Shown: one piece after another, positions 51,495 through 60,236 of the stretch | Layout: each line of letters begins with the position of its first letter | Numbering within the stretch: the first letter of the stretch is position 1 | Source of the DNA: Archaeoglobus profundus DSM 5631 | Lineage (GTDB): Archaea > Halobacteriota > Archaeoglobi > Archaeoglobales > Archaeoglobaceae | Assembly (NCBI RefSeq): GCF_000025285.1 | Contig: NC_013741.1 | Location: forward strand, 1,488,001-1,552,000 | DNA length: 64,000 nt | Direction: 5' to 3' | The notes under the pieces: model-generated | What the model saw: only the letters and a program-made list of their open reading frames with translations | Told to the model about the DNA's origin: nothing | Database searches by the model: none | Position numbers and translations under genes: made by a program

Positions 51495-52781
51495 TGACCT
51501 CCTCCCCGCACTGAAGTGCGAGGGTTCCCCATAGGGGAACTCCCCATTACGGGGTTGGTTGGTGTCATCGGGTTGGGTCAGAGCAACCCTCTATATGGGA
51601 GTTGCACGACAAGATTTATAAATCTTTTGGTAGTTAGCCGTAATATGGAACTTACGCTTAAGATGAAAGTTAGAGAAAAGACGAAGTGGAAAATTCAAGC
51701 TCTAAGGGATGCAATGGATTCGTTTAGGCAAGCAGTCAATGACTGGATAGATGTAGCTTGGAAACACAAGATTACGGACAGAACATTACACTCTTTAGCT
51801 TATAAAAAGTTAAGAGAAAAGTATCCTAATTTGTATTCGAATTCATTGCAAGATGCAATGAATTGGGCTATACAGATTGTCAAGACAGAACTGAAAGTCA
51901 ATCCAGACGTGAAGCCGAAATTCGATTCGTTCATGATTTCGTTCAAGAATGTTGATTTTAAATTTGAAAACGACGGTTTCGTTATACCGTTAAACGGTAA
52001 AAGGGTTTACGTTCCAGTCTACGTTCCCAAAAAGTATTATAAGTGGTTAGTCAATGGAAAATTTGGTCGCTTATACTTCAAGGAAGAAGACGGAGAAATT
52101 TACGCCTACTTGACGGTTAAAGTAGAAGACAAACCTGCCTACGAACCGAAATTGTGGTTTGGTGTAGATTTGGGTGTTCAAAACCTTGTAGTAGTTGCGG
52201 ATAATAAGGGTAGAGAGGTTCTAAGGTTTGATGGAGAAACTGTTAACCACTATAAAGAATTGTTAGAGAAGGAAAGAGCGAGAAGGCAGAGAAGACAGAT
52301 GAAATATCTGAATAACAGAAAATTTAGATTGGGTAGTAAACACAGAAATTTCTCCAAATACATTAACCATATCATAGCTAAGGAAATCGTTAGAAAGGCT
52401 AAAGAATATCAAGCTTGTATAGTTTTAGAAAAGCTTAGAGGAGTAAAGAGGAGAAGTGCAAAGATGCCTAAATGGGTTAGAAAATTGCTTCACAGATGGA
52501 GCTACCACGATTTAATCCAGAAGATAAAGTATAAGGCTAAGCTCGAAGGTGTTCCAGTAATAGAGGTCTCCCCAAGAAATACGTCAAAAACTTGCTCAGA
52601 ATGTGGTTACGTCTATAAGCGTTTCAAAAATCAGAGATTGTTTCATTGTCCCAACTGTGGCTTAATTATCGATAGAGATTTAAACGCTTCAACCAATATT
52701 GCAAGAAAAGGAATGAAAGAATTTAATAAGCGGGCTTTCCTCCCCGCCTTAAAAGGCGAGGCTTCCAGCCCGCAAAGACGG
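51495..52781 (+). mobile_element. IS1341-type (IS200/IS605 group) element inserted in vapC
   Basis: About 1,287 bases. The left side begins after TTTGAC (51,489-51,494), a likely target/TAM, and has a hairpin CCTCCCCGC-ACTGAAGT-GCGAGG; the right side has the sister hairpin CCTCCCCGCCTTAAAAGG with CGAGG and a larger GCGGGC/GCCCGC stem. It carries only tnpB. Restoration of the vapC frame fixes both ends to within about three bases. Confidence 0.85.
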
Positions 52782-52784
52782 TGA
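51645..52784 (+). CDS. tnpB: TnpB RNA-guided nuclease, intact
   Basis: 379 residues from the ATG at 51,645, with a TTTATAAAT box about 27 bases upstream (leaderless); a longer frame from 51,516 reads through the left-end hairpins and is rejected. RuvC-I Asp in WFGVDLGVQNLVVVA, RuvC-II Glu in CIVLEKLRGVKRRS, zinc finger CSECG and CPNCG, and RuvC-III Asp in IDRDLNASTNIARKG are all present. The TGA stop is completed by vapC sequence at the right junction. The 3' end should also give the guide-RNA scaffold. Confidence 0.88.
   Translation: MELTLKMKVREKTKWKIQALRDAMDSFRQAVNDWIDVAWKHKITDRTLHSLAYKKLREKYPNLYSNSLQDAMNWAIQIVKTELKVNPDVKPKFDSFMISFKNVDFKFENDGFVIPLNGKRVYVPVYVPKKYYKWLVNGKFGRLYFKEEDGEIYAYLTVKVEDKPAYEPKLWFGVDLGVQNLVVVADNKGREVLRFDGETVNHYKELLEKERARRQRRQMKYLNNRKFRLGSKHRNFSKYINHIIAKEIVRKAKEYQACIVLEKLRGVKRRSAKMPKWVRKLLHRWSYHDLIQKIKYKAKLEGVPVIEVSPRNTSKTCSECGYVYKRFKNQRLFHCPNCGLIIDRDLNASTNIARKGMKEFNKRAFLPALKGEASSPQRR
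52731..52774 (+). ncRNA. Right-end hairpins of the intact element, omega-RNA scaffold end
   Basis: A nested structure GCGGGCTTTCCTCCCCGCC ... GGCGAGGCTTCCAGCCCGC overlaps the last tnpB codons: an inner CCCCGCCTT/AAGGCGAGG stem and an outer GCGGGC/GCCCGC stem. In this transposon group such a structure ends the TnpB guide RNA, with vapC sequence from 52,782 acting as the guide. Confidence 0.5.
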
Positions 52785-53222
52785 GATCTCAATCTTCGAG
52801 GCTAAGGTTAAATCCCTTCAAATTAAGAGCAAAGATGTGTTGGAGAAGTTTAACAAGGGACTTTCAATTCTTAGATCGGATAGAAGGGTTAGAATACACG
52901 GGTTTAACGATAGACACGATCGAGCTTTGAACAGCATGCTAAACTTAATAGACGATTTAAATATTATAGATCTAATCATAGTATCGCAGGCAAAAGACGT
53001 CGGTATTCTTTTGACCGAAGACCGTGCAATCCACAAGCATAAAGATGAAATTGACTTGAACGTACTTAACTGGAAATCTTTCGTTAAATCCTTCGAATGA
53101 ATGAGTAATTCAACAGTGCCCTGTCGAACAAATATCTGAGCCGTATCAAAGCAATTCAGCAATAAACTTCGTCAATTGACTGATTAAGATTAAAGGATTT
53201 CATAAGTATTGATAGCAAAAAG

Positions 53223-53356
53223 CTTAAATATGGTCTGGGTTTTATAAAGTGAAGGTGACGGCGGGGCTTAGCCTAAACCATATCCCGCCGTCAAAAACCG
53301 TAGGGTTTAAATATGGACGGAGGAAAGAAAGTTTTGGTTTCGGGAGGTAGAGAGGT
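53223..53356 (+). promoter_or_regulatory. Leader of the S-layer gene with hairpin and two TATA boxes
   Basis: TATA-like TTTTATAAAG (53,240-53,249) and TTTAAATAT (53,306-53,314) flank a GACGGCGGG/CCCGCCGTC stem (53,257-53,265 with 53,284-53,292, 18-base loop). GGAGGT stands 8 bases before the ATG at 53,357. Two start sites and a 5' hairpin suit a very highly expressed surface protein. Confidence 0.45.
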
Positions 53357-56140
53357 ATGAGTAGGGTAGGATTGAAAATCGGTTTAGTGACTGCAGTACT
53401 ACTACTGATTGTGGTAGCTTCAGCGTCCGCACAACAATGTACTATAGAGGGAACATCGGTAGACAAGGTCATAACAAGTAATGTCACTGCAGCAGTGACA
53501 ATGAAGCTTTATGATATCGATAAGTTGTTTAACTGCACAAATTACTATGTAGCTCAGTATGATTACGGTGACACTATAAAGATCCTATTGTCGGGCCTCG
53601 ATGCGGATAATACAACAACATTTAAGATAGTAGACAATGCTACAGGTGATGCCAAATACATAACAAGCTTCCAAGCAGCAAGTAAAGAGCTGATAATTGA
53701 CACAAGTCAACTTTATCCAGGAGATTTCTACATAGTAGTTATGTACACGTATGAACTGATAAATACAAGTAATAGTTCAACTATGAAAGAATTCAATGTT
53801 CCATTGTATTTAAGACTGTACACCGCGAAACCTGAAATTCACATTGCAATCGAAAACGAAAGAGTGCCTATAGTGAAAGGTGATAACATTGTAGCAAAGG
53901 TAAAGGTGTATGGCACAGGTTTACCGGAAGATGTATACGTAAAGATATCGGGTCCAATATCCTACGAAGTATTATATTGGAACGGCAGCGGATTTAACAC
54001 ATCTAGAGAGAATATCAAAGGTAAATTTGTCAGCAGTAGAGAAGAGACCTTAGTCATACCTACTGAGCCTCTGTTTACCAAGTACAACGGTACGGAAGGA
54101 ACATACACACTAACAGTAGAGGTGTTAGGTGAAACTGAATCTGTAGACTTTGAGATAAGGGGTATTACGATAACGTTCGATATGCCCACCACTACAACAC
54201 TCGGAACAGAGATAAAGCTTAAGGGTTATGTAAACATAGCCGAGACGAACAGTACTGAAGATAATGGTACACCAAACATGGTTTATGTAGGAATATGGTT
54301 ACCAAACGGTAGCTTCGTAAGACCAGATGGATCATTGATGTCAGGAGTTGAAGAAGTTAATGAGAAGAATTACACAAGAGTCTGTAAAGTTGATACAGAT
54401 GGGTCATGGGAGAACGACAGCAAGGTATATCTCGACCCAACGTGGGGTACAGGAAGTTATAAGGTGATGGCCTTCGCAGTTGTTACGGATAAAATAAACG
54501 ACTCCGAAACGATATATATAAGCGTAGAAGAACCTACAATAGAGTTCAAGATGGACAAGACGACATATGCAAGGGGAGAAGACATTAAGTTCAAAGGTGT
54601 TGCAACTGCAAGGAAGGGAACCGTGATAGAGCTCTGGTGCGATCAGGGATGGGACAAGCTACTTAGAGAGCCTTTAACTGAGAAAATCGAAGTATCTGTT
54701 GGTTCTGATGGAAAATGGGAGACCAACAAGTATCACATAAAATACGATGCTGCTAAAACAACGTACACGATCCATGCAAGAATCAAAGGTACAGACTACG
54801 AAGATGTAATTACAATCAGTGTTGAGAAAGCTCCGCTCGTTGCTGAGATTAGTAGAACTTCTGCACCGAGAGGTGCGGACATTGTAATAAGCGGTACTAC
54901 TACGATGGATTATGTATTCATCTATACAGACGACTACCCAGTCCTTGACAATGTCGGTGAACTCTGGTCTGACAGCAAGGCATTTAATCCAGACGAAGTG
55001 GCAAAGGATCCGAGATACAAGTACTATAAGCTCAAGGTGACAGATGAAAAGTTTAGCGTCCAGCTAACCGTAAATGAGTCTGCTGACACTGGTACATATA
55101 CAATATATGTGATTGCTCCAGCTAACGAGTCATGGATTAATCCAGCAGAAGATGCTATGGTGCAACTGAGCTTGACGGTCACAGAATTTGGATTCCTCAC
55201 AATTCCAACAGAGATCAAAATGGTACGTGGAGATACTATTGATGTATACGTACAAGTCAATGCAGACCCAGACGATGTAATCGTCAAAGCTGAATTCACT
55301 GGGCAGGGTGTAAAAGTTAAAGAGGACAAGCTCGTATTTACAAAGTACAACGAATCCAACGGCACTGGATGGCTATATGCTACACTGTATCCGTTCTACA
55401 ATGACACGCTGGACAAACTTGTAGATGAAGGTAAGCCAACCGAACTGCTTAGACCAGGAGTATACACGTTAACGCTCCACATGTACAATAAAGAAACTAA
55501 CGAAGAGATAAGTGAGGCAGAAACTGCAGTACCAGTAGTAGTTGAACCACTCGAGCTAAACGTCAATGTCCCAGAAGAGGTGGTCAAGGGCGATCCCATA
55601 GTGGTTAAAATCGAAACCAACAGAAAGAGCACAAAGATCTACGATTACATATACGTAGTGCTTGACTTAGGTGTTAAGAAGATGAAGTATTCAAGAGTGG
55701 CCTTGGACAACGAAGGTAAGGCAGAAGTCGAAATTCCAACAGCTGGCATTGACCCAGGTACCTACAAGCTCTATGTGAGAGATGCAATGCATACACTCGA
55801 TCCAAAGGGAAGAGATATAGAAGATTGGTACGACATATCACCGACAGATGCTTACGCTAAGGACTACTATGCAGATGACGACGTCCTATGGGTCGGAGAG
55901 GTCAAGATACTTGAAACTGCACCTGTCACTACAACTGTAACACCAACACCAACAACACCGACTCCAACTCCGACAACACCAACGCCAACACCAACAACAC
56001 CGACTCCAACTCCGACAACCACAACACCAACACCAACAACACCGCCACCGACAACCACAACACCAACACCGGGCTTCGAGGCAGTGTTCGCAATAGCAGG
56101 ACTCTTAGCGATTGCCTACCTGCTGAGAAGAAGACAGTAA
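53357..56140 (+). CDS. S-layer-type surface glycoprotein with PGF-CTERM anchor
   Basis: 927 residues. Signal peptide MSRVGLKIGLVTAVLLLIVV followed by ASASA, then about 820 residues of repeated Ig-like beta domains, several opening with a Gly/Arg-Gly-Asp or RGE/RGA-xI phrase (KGDNIVAKVKV, RGEDIKFKG, RGADIVISG, RGDTIDVYV, KGDPIVVKI), and many N-glycosylation sequons. A Thr/Pro linker (about 860-903) leads to PGFEAVFAIAGLLAIAYLLR, a PGF-CTERM signal processed by an archaeosortase. It probably forms the cell wall lattice. Confidence 0.85.
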   Translation: MSRVGLKIGLVTAVLLLIVVASASAQQCTIEGTSVDKVITSNVTAAVTMKLYDIDKLFNCTNYYVAQYDYGDTIKILLSGLDADNTTTFKIVDNATGDAKYITSFQAASKELIIDTSQLYPGDFYIVVMYTYELINTSNSSTMKEFNVPLYLRLYTAKPEIHIAIENERVPIVKGDNIVAKVKVYGTGLPEDVYVKISGPISYEVLYWNGSGFNTSRENIKGKFVSSREETLVIPTEPLFTKYNGTEGTYTLTVEVLGETESVDFEIRGITITFDMPTTTTLGTEIKLKGYVNIAETNSTEDNGTPNMVYVGIWLPNGSFVRPDGSLMSGVEEVNEKNYTRVCKVDTDGSWENDSKVYLDPTWGTGSYKVMAFAVVTDKINDSETIYISVEEPTIEFKMDKTTYARGEDIKFKGVATARKGTVIELWCDQGWDKLLREPLTEKIEVSVGSDGKWETNKYHIKYDAAKTTYTIHARIKGTDYEDVITISVEKAPLVAEISRTSAPRGADIVISGTTTMDYVFIYTDDYPVLDNVGELWSDSKAFNPDEVAKDPRYKYYKLKVTDEKFSVQLTVNESADTGTYTIYVIAPANESWINPAEDAMVQLSLTVTEFGFLTIPTEIKMVRGDTIDVYVQVNADPDDVIVKAEFTGQGVKVKEDKLVFTKYNESNGTGWLYATLYPFYNDTLDKLVDEGKPTELLRPGVYTLTLHMYNKETNEEISEAETAVPVVVEPLELNVNVPEEVVKGDPIVVKIETNRKSTKIYDYIYVVLDLGVKKMKYSRVALDNEGKAEVEIPTAGIDPGTYKLYVRDAMHTLDPKGRDIEDWYDISPTDAYAKDYYADDDVLWVGEVKILETAPVTTTVTPTPTTPTPTPTTPTPTPTTPTPTPTTTTPTPTTPPPTTTTPTPGFEAVFAIAGLLAIAYLLRRRQ

Positions 56141-56290
56141 ACTTAAATTTTTTCTCTTTTTTATTAATTAATTTTTCAGAGTCAACTTAAAATTAAAAGC
56201 TCAACGTTTTGATGAAGATTAAATAATCTCAATTTTGATAGTTGACGAAATCTATCGAAGACTTTATTACTCTCAAAGCTAAGCTGAAAT

Positions 56291-56617
56291 ATGCTTCCGA
56301 TGAACATCCAGCAAATGAAGAAGATGATGAAGCAGATGGGAATAAATATAGAGGAAATCAACGCCATTGAGGTTATCATTAGAACTCCCAATGAGGAACT
56401 TATTTTCAAGAATCCGAGCGTTACCAAGGTTTCTGGGAGAGGTATGGAGGTTTTTCAAGTTATAGGTAGCTACGAAGTTGTTAAAAAGGTGGAGATTAGT
56501 GAAGAGGATGTCAAGCTGATAATGGAACAGGCGAATGTCGACGAAGAAACCGCTCGAAAAGCTCTAATAGAGGCAAACGGCGATTTAGCTGAAGCTTTGA
56601 TGAAGTTGCAGAAATGA
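56291..56617 (+). CDS. nac: Nascent polypeptide-associated complex protein
   Basis: 108 residues. The NAC beta-barrel (about 25-65: NAIEVIIRTPNEELIFKNPS, VTKVSGRGMEVFQVIGSYEV) is followed by a C-terminal UBA domain (about 72-108: EEDVKLIMEQANVDEETARK ALIEANGDLAEALMKLQ). It binds ribosomes and shields emerging chains as a homodimer. Length is normal for archaeal NAC. Its stop overlaps the trmI ATG. Confidence 0.94.
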   Translation: MLPMNIQQMKKMMKQMGINIEEINAIEVIIRTPNEELIFKNPSVTKVSGRGMEVFQVIGSYEVVKKVEISEEDVKLIMEQANVDEETARKALIEANGDLAEALMKLQK

Positions 56618-57354
56618 AACCTCCAGTTATTTTGGCAAGGGGAAAGCATACGTTCCTTGTTGAAAAGCTTGAAGGAACTCTGCACACTCACGACGGTATA
56701 ATAAACTTAGAGGAACTAAAGGATAAGAACTTTGGGGATGAGGTTGAAACGCATTTGGGTGTTAAGTACAAGATTCTTCCCTACAGAGCTGTAGATTTCT
56801 TCAAGCACTTCAAAAGATCAGCGACACCTATAATGCCAAAGGATATTGGCGCTATAATAGCGTACACTGGTTTAAGTCCAGATTCTCTCATACTCGATGC
56901 GGGAACTGGAACTGGAATGATTGCAGCTTATATGGCATACTTCAACAAGTACGGTGAGGTTGTTACGGTGGAGAAACGAAAGGAGTTTGCAAAGGTGGCA
57001 AGGGAAAACTTCAAGCTTGCAGGATTAAAAAATATCCACCAAATTGTAGGTGATGTTCTTTTCGTAGCTGAAGGCTTTAAGAGGGAGTTCGATCTCATAA
57101 TTTTGGATATGAAGGATGATGTAAAGTTCATTCCCAAGGCTTACGAGATTCTAAACTATGGAGGGTTTTTAGTCGTTTACAACCCCTACATCGAAGATAC
57201 AAGAAATGTTTATTATAAAATGATAAAAATTGGATTTAGAAACGTTGAGAGCTTTGAAATCCTAAAAATAGATTACGAGCACAAGAGGGTTGGAACTAGA
57301 CCCCTTACAAGGGTTTGGCATACCGGTTTTCTCGTTATAGGTAGAAAGATTTAA
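56614..57354 (+). CDS. trmI: tRNA (adenine-N1)-methyltransferase TrmI
   Basis: 246 residues. An N-terminal small barrel (GTLHTHDGIINLEELKDKNF) precedes a Rossmann methyltransferase with the SAM loop LILDAGTGTGMIAAYMAYF, the acidic VVTVEKRKEFAKVARENFK, and DLIILDMKDDVKFIPKAYEI. Family block KRSATPIMPKDIGAIIAYTG is present. It makes m1A at position 57/58 of tRNA in archaea, a heat-stabilising mark. Co-transcribed with nac. Confidence 0.92.
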   Translation: MKPPVILARGKHTFLVEKLEGTLHTHDGIINLEELKDKNFGDEVETHLGVKYKILPYRAVDFFKHFKRSATPIMPKDIGAIIAYTGLSPDSLILDAGTGTGMIAAYMAYFNKYGEVVTVEKRKEFAKVARENFKLAGLKNIHQIVGDVLFVAEGFKREFDLIILDMKDDVKFIPKAYEILNYGGFLVVYNPYIEDTRNVYYKMIKIGFRNVESFEILKIDYEHKRVGTRPLTRVWHTGFLVIGRKI

Positions 57355-57378
57355 TGTCCCAAATTGACTGCTCTCGAA

Positions 57379-58215
57379 ATGTATCCCCTACTCCTGCTCG
57401 TATCCCTAACTTGGGCGGGATCGTTTATAGCAATCAAGATAGCTTTGAATTACTTAGACCCCTGCAACCTTGCATTTTACAGATTCCTCATAGCAACTCC
57501 GATAATGTTAATTTTGTTCAGACCGAATCTAAAAATCAGGTTAAAAGATCTTCCAAGCTTGATAATACTTGGATTGTCCGGCGTTACTCTCCTCTACGTC
57601 GTCCAATTCACAGCTTTGGAGTTGACTACAGCAACGAAGGCTTCAATACTCATAAACACAAGTGTAATATTTACGGCAATCCTCTCGCATATCTTTCTGA
57701 GAGAGGGTATGAACGTTAGAAAGATCCTCGGAATATTGATAGCCTTTCTCGGAGTCTTCCTCGTCGTTTCCAATGGACAGATAAACTTTACACCAAATTT
57801 GGGAGATCTCTTAATGATATTTGATGGCCTTCTATGGGCAATCTACACAGTTTTGGGAAAGGCAATGCTAAAAAGCTATAGGGTGGAACATCTAACAACT
57901 TACGCCTTTGCACTGGGAACAGCAATGCTCTTCCCCTTCGCACTCTCCAAAGGTTTGGCTAATCCGTTTGAGATGTCACTTGGTGCAATCCTCTCTCTTT
58001 TATACCTCTCCATACTATGTTCAGTATTCGCATATTTGGCTTGGTACTACGCTTTGAAAGCCTTACCTGCAACGAACGTTGCGGTCTTTACGTACTTGAT
58101 TCCCCTTTTCACAGCATTGCTTGCCTACGTATTGCTAAAGGAGGAGATCACAATGTTTACGGCTTTGGGTGGAATACTGATAGTACTTGGAGTCTACTTT
58201 GTCGAAAGGGATTAA
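57379..58215 (+). CDS. EamA-family drug/metabolite exporter
   Basis: 278 residues from the ATG at 57,379 (MYPLLLLVSLTWAGSFIAIK); a TTG at 57,364 would add five residues. Ten helices form two EamA repeats; each has the conserved end (TTATKASILINTSVIFTAIL; LPATNVAVFTYLIPLFTALL AYVLLKEEI). It is a secondary transporter, probably an exporter of an amino acid or metabolite, substrate unknown. It follows trmI closely without a recognisable ribosome-binding site. Confidence 0.85.
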   Translation: MYPLLLLVSLTWAGSFIAIKIALNYLDPCNLAFYRFLIATPIMLILFRPNLKIRLKDLPSLIILGLSGVTLLYVVQFTALELTTATKASILINTSVIFTAILSHIFLREGMNVRKILGILIAFLGVFLVVSNGQINFTPNLGDLLMIFDGLLWAIYTVLGKAMLKSYRVEHLTTYAFALGTAMLFPFALSKGLANPFEMSLGAILSLLYLSILCSVFAYLAWYYALKALPATNVAVFTYLIPLFTALLAYVLLKEEITMFTALGGILIVLGVYFVERD

Positions 58216-58238
58216 TTTTCCCAATTAGATTTTGCTAA

Positions 58239-58964
58239 ATGGAAGCTTTGACAAAGAGAAAAGATACAGTCAAGTTACTCATACTATCTTTACTTTTGAA
58301 TGGGTTGAATCAGAGAGAAATTGCTAGGAGACTCGGCTTGACTCCGCAGGCAATTTCAGAGTACTTCAAAGAACTGAGTTCTGAAGGGTTCGTAAAGAAC
58401 TATGAGATAACTGAGAAGGGCCTGAGATGGCTTATAGAGAGGATCTATGAAATTCATGTATGGTCCGAAAACATACTCAAAAATCTCTATTCGGAAAAGG
58501 TTGTTGCCATAGCAGTCGGGAGGGTTAGAAAGGGCGATAAGGTGAGATACTGGTTCGATACGGGTTTGATCTACTGCAAAGTCAGCGAAGACTACAACGC
58601 TGTAGCTCTAACTGATGGTGAAAATGAGGAAATCTTGATAAAGCCTATTGCGTTTAAGCCGCCCGAAAGAGGTAAGGTGACTGTTTTCGTTGTTCCTGAT
58701 GTAACTCTCGGAGGAAGTAAAGCTGTGGACGTTCAAAAAATTTCCGAGCTTGCGGAAAATAAAGTAGTCGTTGCTCTGGGCGTTGAAGCCCTTGTAGCTT
58801 GTAGAAAGGCAAGTTTAAATCCCGTATTCTTCGGAGCTAAATGTTGCTGCGTTGAAGCAGTCCATCACGGCTGTGATGTTCTTGTCGTCTGTGCACAGTC
58901 TCTGTTGAACGACCTGATACAAACGCTTATTGACGAAGGTATCGAATACAAAATATTAAAATAG
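58239..58964 (+). CDS. Winged-helix transcription regulator, COG1497 type
   Basis: 241 residues. The winged helix (about 12-70) has NGLNQREIARRLGLTPQAIS and EYFKELSSEGFVKNYEITEK. The C-terminal 160 residues are an alpha/beta domain with Cys-rich GAKCCCVEAVHHGCDVLVVC, which may bind a metal or sense redox. KVTVFVVPDVTLGGSKAVDV is a conserved strand/loop of the family. Targets unknown. It is convergent with sdhD, overlapping it by 9 bases. Confidence 0.75.
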   Translation: MEALTKRKDTVKLLILSLLLNGLNQREIARRLGLTPQAISEYFKELSSEGFVKNYEITEKGLRWLIERIYEIHVWSENILKNLYSEKVVAIAVGRVRKGDKVRYWFDTGLIYCKVSEDYNAVALTDGENEEILIKPIAFKPPERGKVTVFVVPDVTLGGSKAVDVQKISELAENKVVVALGVEALVACRKASLNPVFFGAKCCCVEAVHHGCDVLVVCAQSLLNDLIQTLIDEGIEYKILK

Positions 58965-59243
58965 GCTGTAAAGTCCGTAAGCAACTGCAACAACCATAAC
59001 TACATAAAATATTCTACTCCATTTAAATCCGTATTCTTCGGATATAACTTTCAGTCCGTTGAATGCGTGGAAAACCACGATTAGCAGGAAGATAACGTAG
59101 AAGACCTTTAAGCTCATTAGTCTCTGCAAGACTTCCTCGTAAGCCAAGCTCCCAGTTATGTGCGTTACGACGAAGTGGTATGTTACAAAGAGTACAAGTG
59201 CTATCCCCGTGAGAAGCTGAAGCAACCAGCTCAAACCCTTCAT
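58956..59243 (-). CDS. sdhD: Succinate dehydrogenase membrane subunit D
   Basis: 95 residues with three membrane helices (about 5-23, 45-66, 74-92). His residues in VTYHFVVTH and VVFHAFNGLKVI are placed as haem and quinone ligands of Sdh anchors. The start overlaps sdhC by 4 bases. Small anchor sequences diverge quickly, so the call relies on topology, His pattern and operon position. Confidence 0.8.
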   Translation of the reverse strand: MKGLSWLLQLLTGIALVLFVTYHFVVTHITGSLAYEEVLQRLMSLKVFYVIFLLIVVFHAFNGLKVISEEYGFKWSRIFYVVMVVAVAYGLYSLF

Positions 59244-59560
59244 CCGATCACCTCCAAGCAGACGAATACCCAGATTATCAGCGTTATTATGGGTGTTGCA
59301 TAAAGCAGAGCTTTTCTGTACCTGTAAAGTAGTCCAAACTCATGAAGTATTAGTCTAATTCCGTTCACTCCGTGATAAATTCCGACTAGGAACAGTAGTA
59401 AATCAAGCGGTAGAAACTCTTTGGATAGAGTAATCTTAATCAGATTTGCATATTCTCCGGTCTTTACTGTCCCTATGAAAACGAGATGTATGCAGAGGTA
59501 AATCGCTAAGATTACACCCGTTATCCTGTGCAGGTAAAATGCCACAGTATTCAGACTCAT
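59240..59560 (-). CDS. sdhC: Succinate dehydrogenase membrane subunit C (cytochrome b556-like)
   Basis: 106 residues with three helices. FYLHRITGVILAIYLCIHLV is the SdhC signature (HRxTG with a later His) and YHGVNGIRLILHEFG the second His block. With SdhD it carries haem b and the quinone site, anchoring SdhAB to the cytoplasmic membrane. It starts 2 bases after sdhB ends. Confidence 0.85.
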   Translation of the reverse strand: MSLNTVAFYLHRITGVILAIYLCIHLVFIGTVKTGEYANLIKITLSKEFLPLDLLLFLVGIYHGVNGIRLILHEFGLLYRYRKALLYATPIITLIIWVFVCLEVIG

Positions 59561-59561
59561 G

Positions 59562-60227
59562 TTACCACCTCATAGAGTGTTTCAAAACTTCAAGTCTTAA
59601 CTTCTGAATGATCTCTGCTGGATTTAGATTCTTGGGACAGACTTCACTGCATTCAGAAACAAAGTGGCAGTGCCAGATGTAGTCGCTCAAAATCTTCAGC
59701 CTCTCTTCTTTACCCTCATCTCTGCTATCCTCATTGAACCTGTAAGCTATGACAATCGGAGCCGGCCCTAAGGTGCTCTTGGCTACGGGACATGCAGATA
59801 TACATGAACCGCACTTAGTGCAAAGCGTGTATATGTAGTACTTTTTCAGCTGTTCTGGCGTTTGCCTTATCTCTCCATCAGATTCTCTTATCAAGTAAGG
59901 CTTGACAGTTTTAATCCTGTTGAAGAATCCTGCAAAGTCTGTTACCAAGTCCTTTATCACGTTGAAGTTTCTCAGAGGCTCAATTTTCACACTCTTACCC
60001 AGAGATGAAACCTGCGTTTCGCAAGCCAATCTAGGTTTTCCGTTTATAACCATCGCACAACTCCCACAGATCCCCATTCTGCAGGAGGCTCTGAAGGCTA
60101 GGGAGCCGTCTATATTCTCTTTAATGTAGTAGAGAGCCTCGAGAACTGTCATACCTTTCCTCACTGGAACCTCGAACTCGTCCCAATAAAATCTCTTTCC
60201 ATCAAACCTTTTTATTCTGAATTTCAT
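59562..60227 (-). CDS. sdhB: Succinate dehydrogenase iron-sulfur subunit
   Basis: 221 residues. The N-terminal ferredoxin domain has CRMGICGSCAM and a further Cys in PRLACETQV for the 2Fe-2S cluster. The C-terminal part has CTKCGSCISACPVAKS (4Fe-4S) and CHFVSECSEVCPKNLNP, giving the remaining cluster ligands. It moves electrons from FAD in SdhA to the membrane quinone (menaquinone in Archaeoglobales). It follows sdhA by 9 bases. Confidence 0.93.
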   Translation of the reverse strand: MKFRIKRFDGKRFYWDEFEVPVRKGMTVLEALYYIKENIDGSLAFRASCRMGICGSCAMVINGKPRLACETQVSSLGKSVKIEPLRNFNVIKDLVTDFAGFFNRIKTVKPYLIRESDGEIRQTPEQLKKYYIYTLCTKCGSCISACPVAKSTLGPAPIVIAYRFNEDSRDEGKEERLKILSDYIWHCHFVSECSEVCPKNLNPAEIIQKLRLEVLKHSMRW

Positions 60228-60236
60228 GCAATCACC

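Larger units (their letters stand above)
51373..53100 (+). pseudogene. vapC: vapC (PIN-domain toxin) split by a TnpB element
   Basis: The N-terminal part (51,373-51,494) encodes MKEIFLDTTYVMPFFYMDID..., with the first PIN Asp, ending at RIHLT. The C-terminal part (52,782-53,100) resumes with EISIFEAKVKSLQIKSKDVL, then DRHDRALNSMLNLIDDLNII, DLIIVSQAKDVGILLTEDRA and a stop, giving the second and third acidic sites. Joining the two exactly at TTGAC and TGAG restores a continuous PIN domain of about 146 residues (LTEISIFEAK). The toxin RNase is therefore inactive by insertion. Confidence 0.85.

Noticed and set aside
51516-51644. N-terminal extension of the intact TnpB
   Set aside because: It reads through the left-end hairpins and lies upstream of the TATA box that fits the ATG at 51,645.
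55867-56058. Gly/Val-rich minus-strand frame
   Set aside because: Shadow of the Thr/Pro linker of the S-layer protein.
57354-57719. 121-codon plus-strand frame overlapping the EamA gene
   Set aside because: Other-frame shadow of a clear ten-helix transporter.
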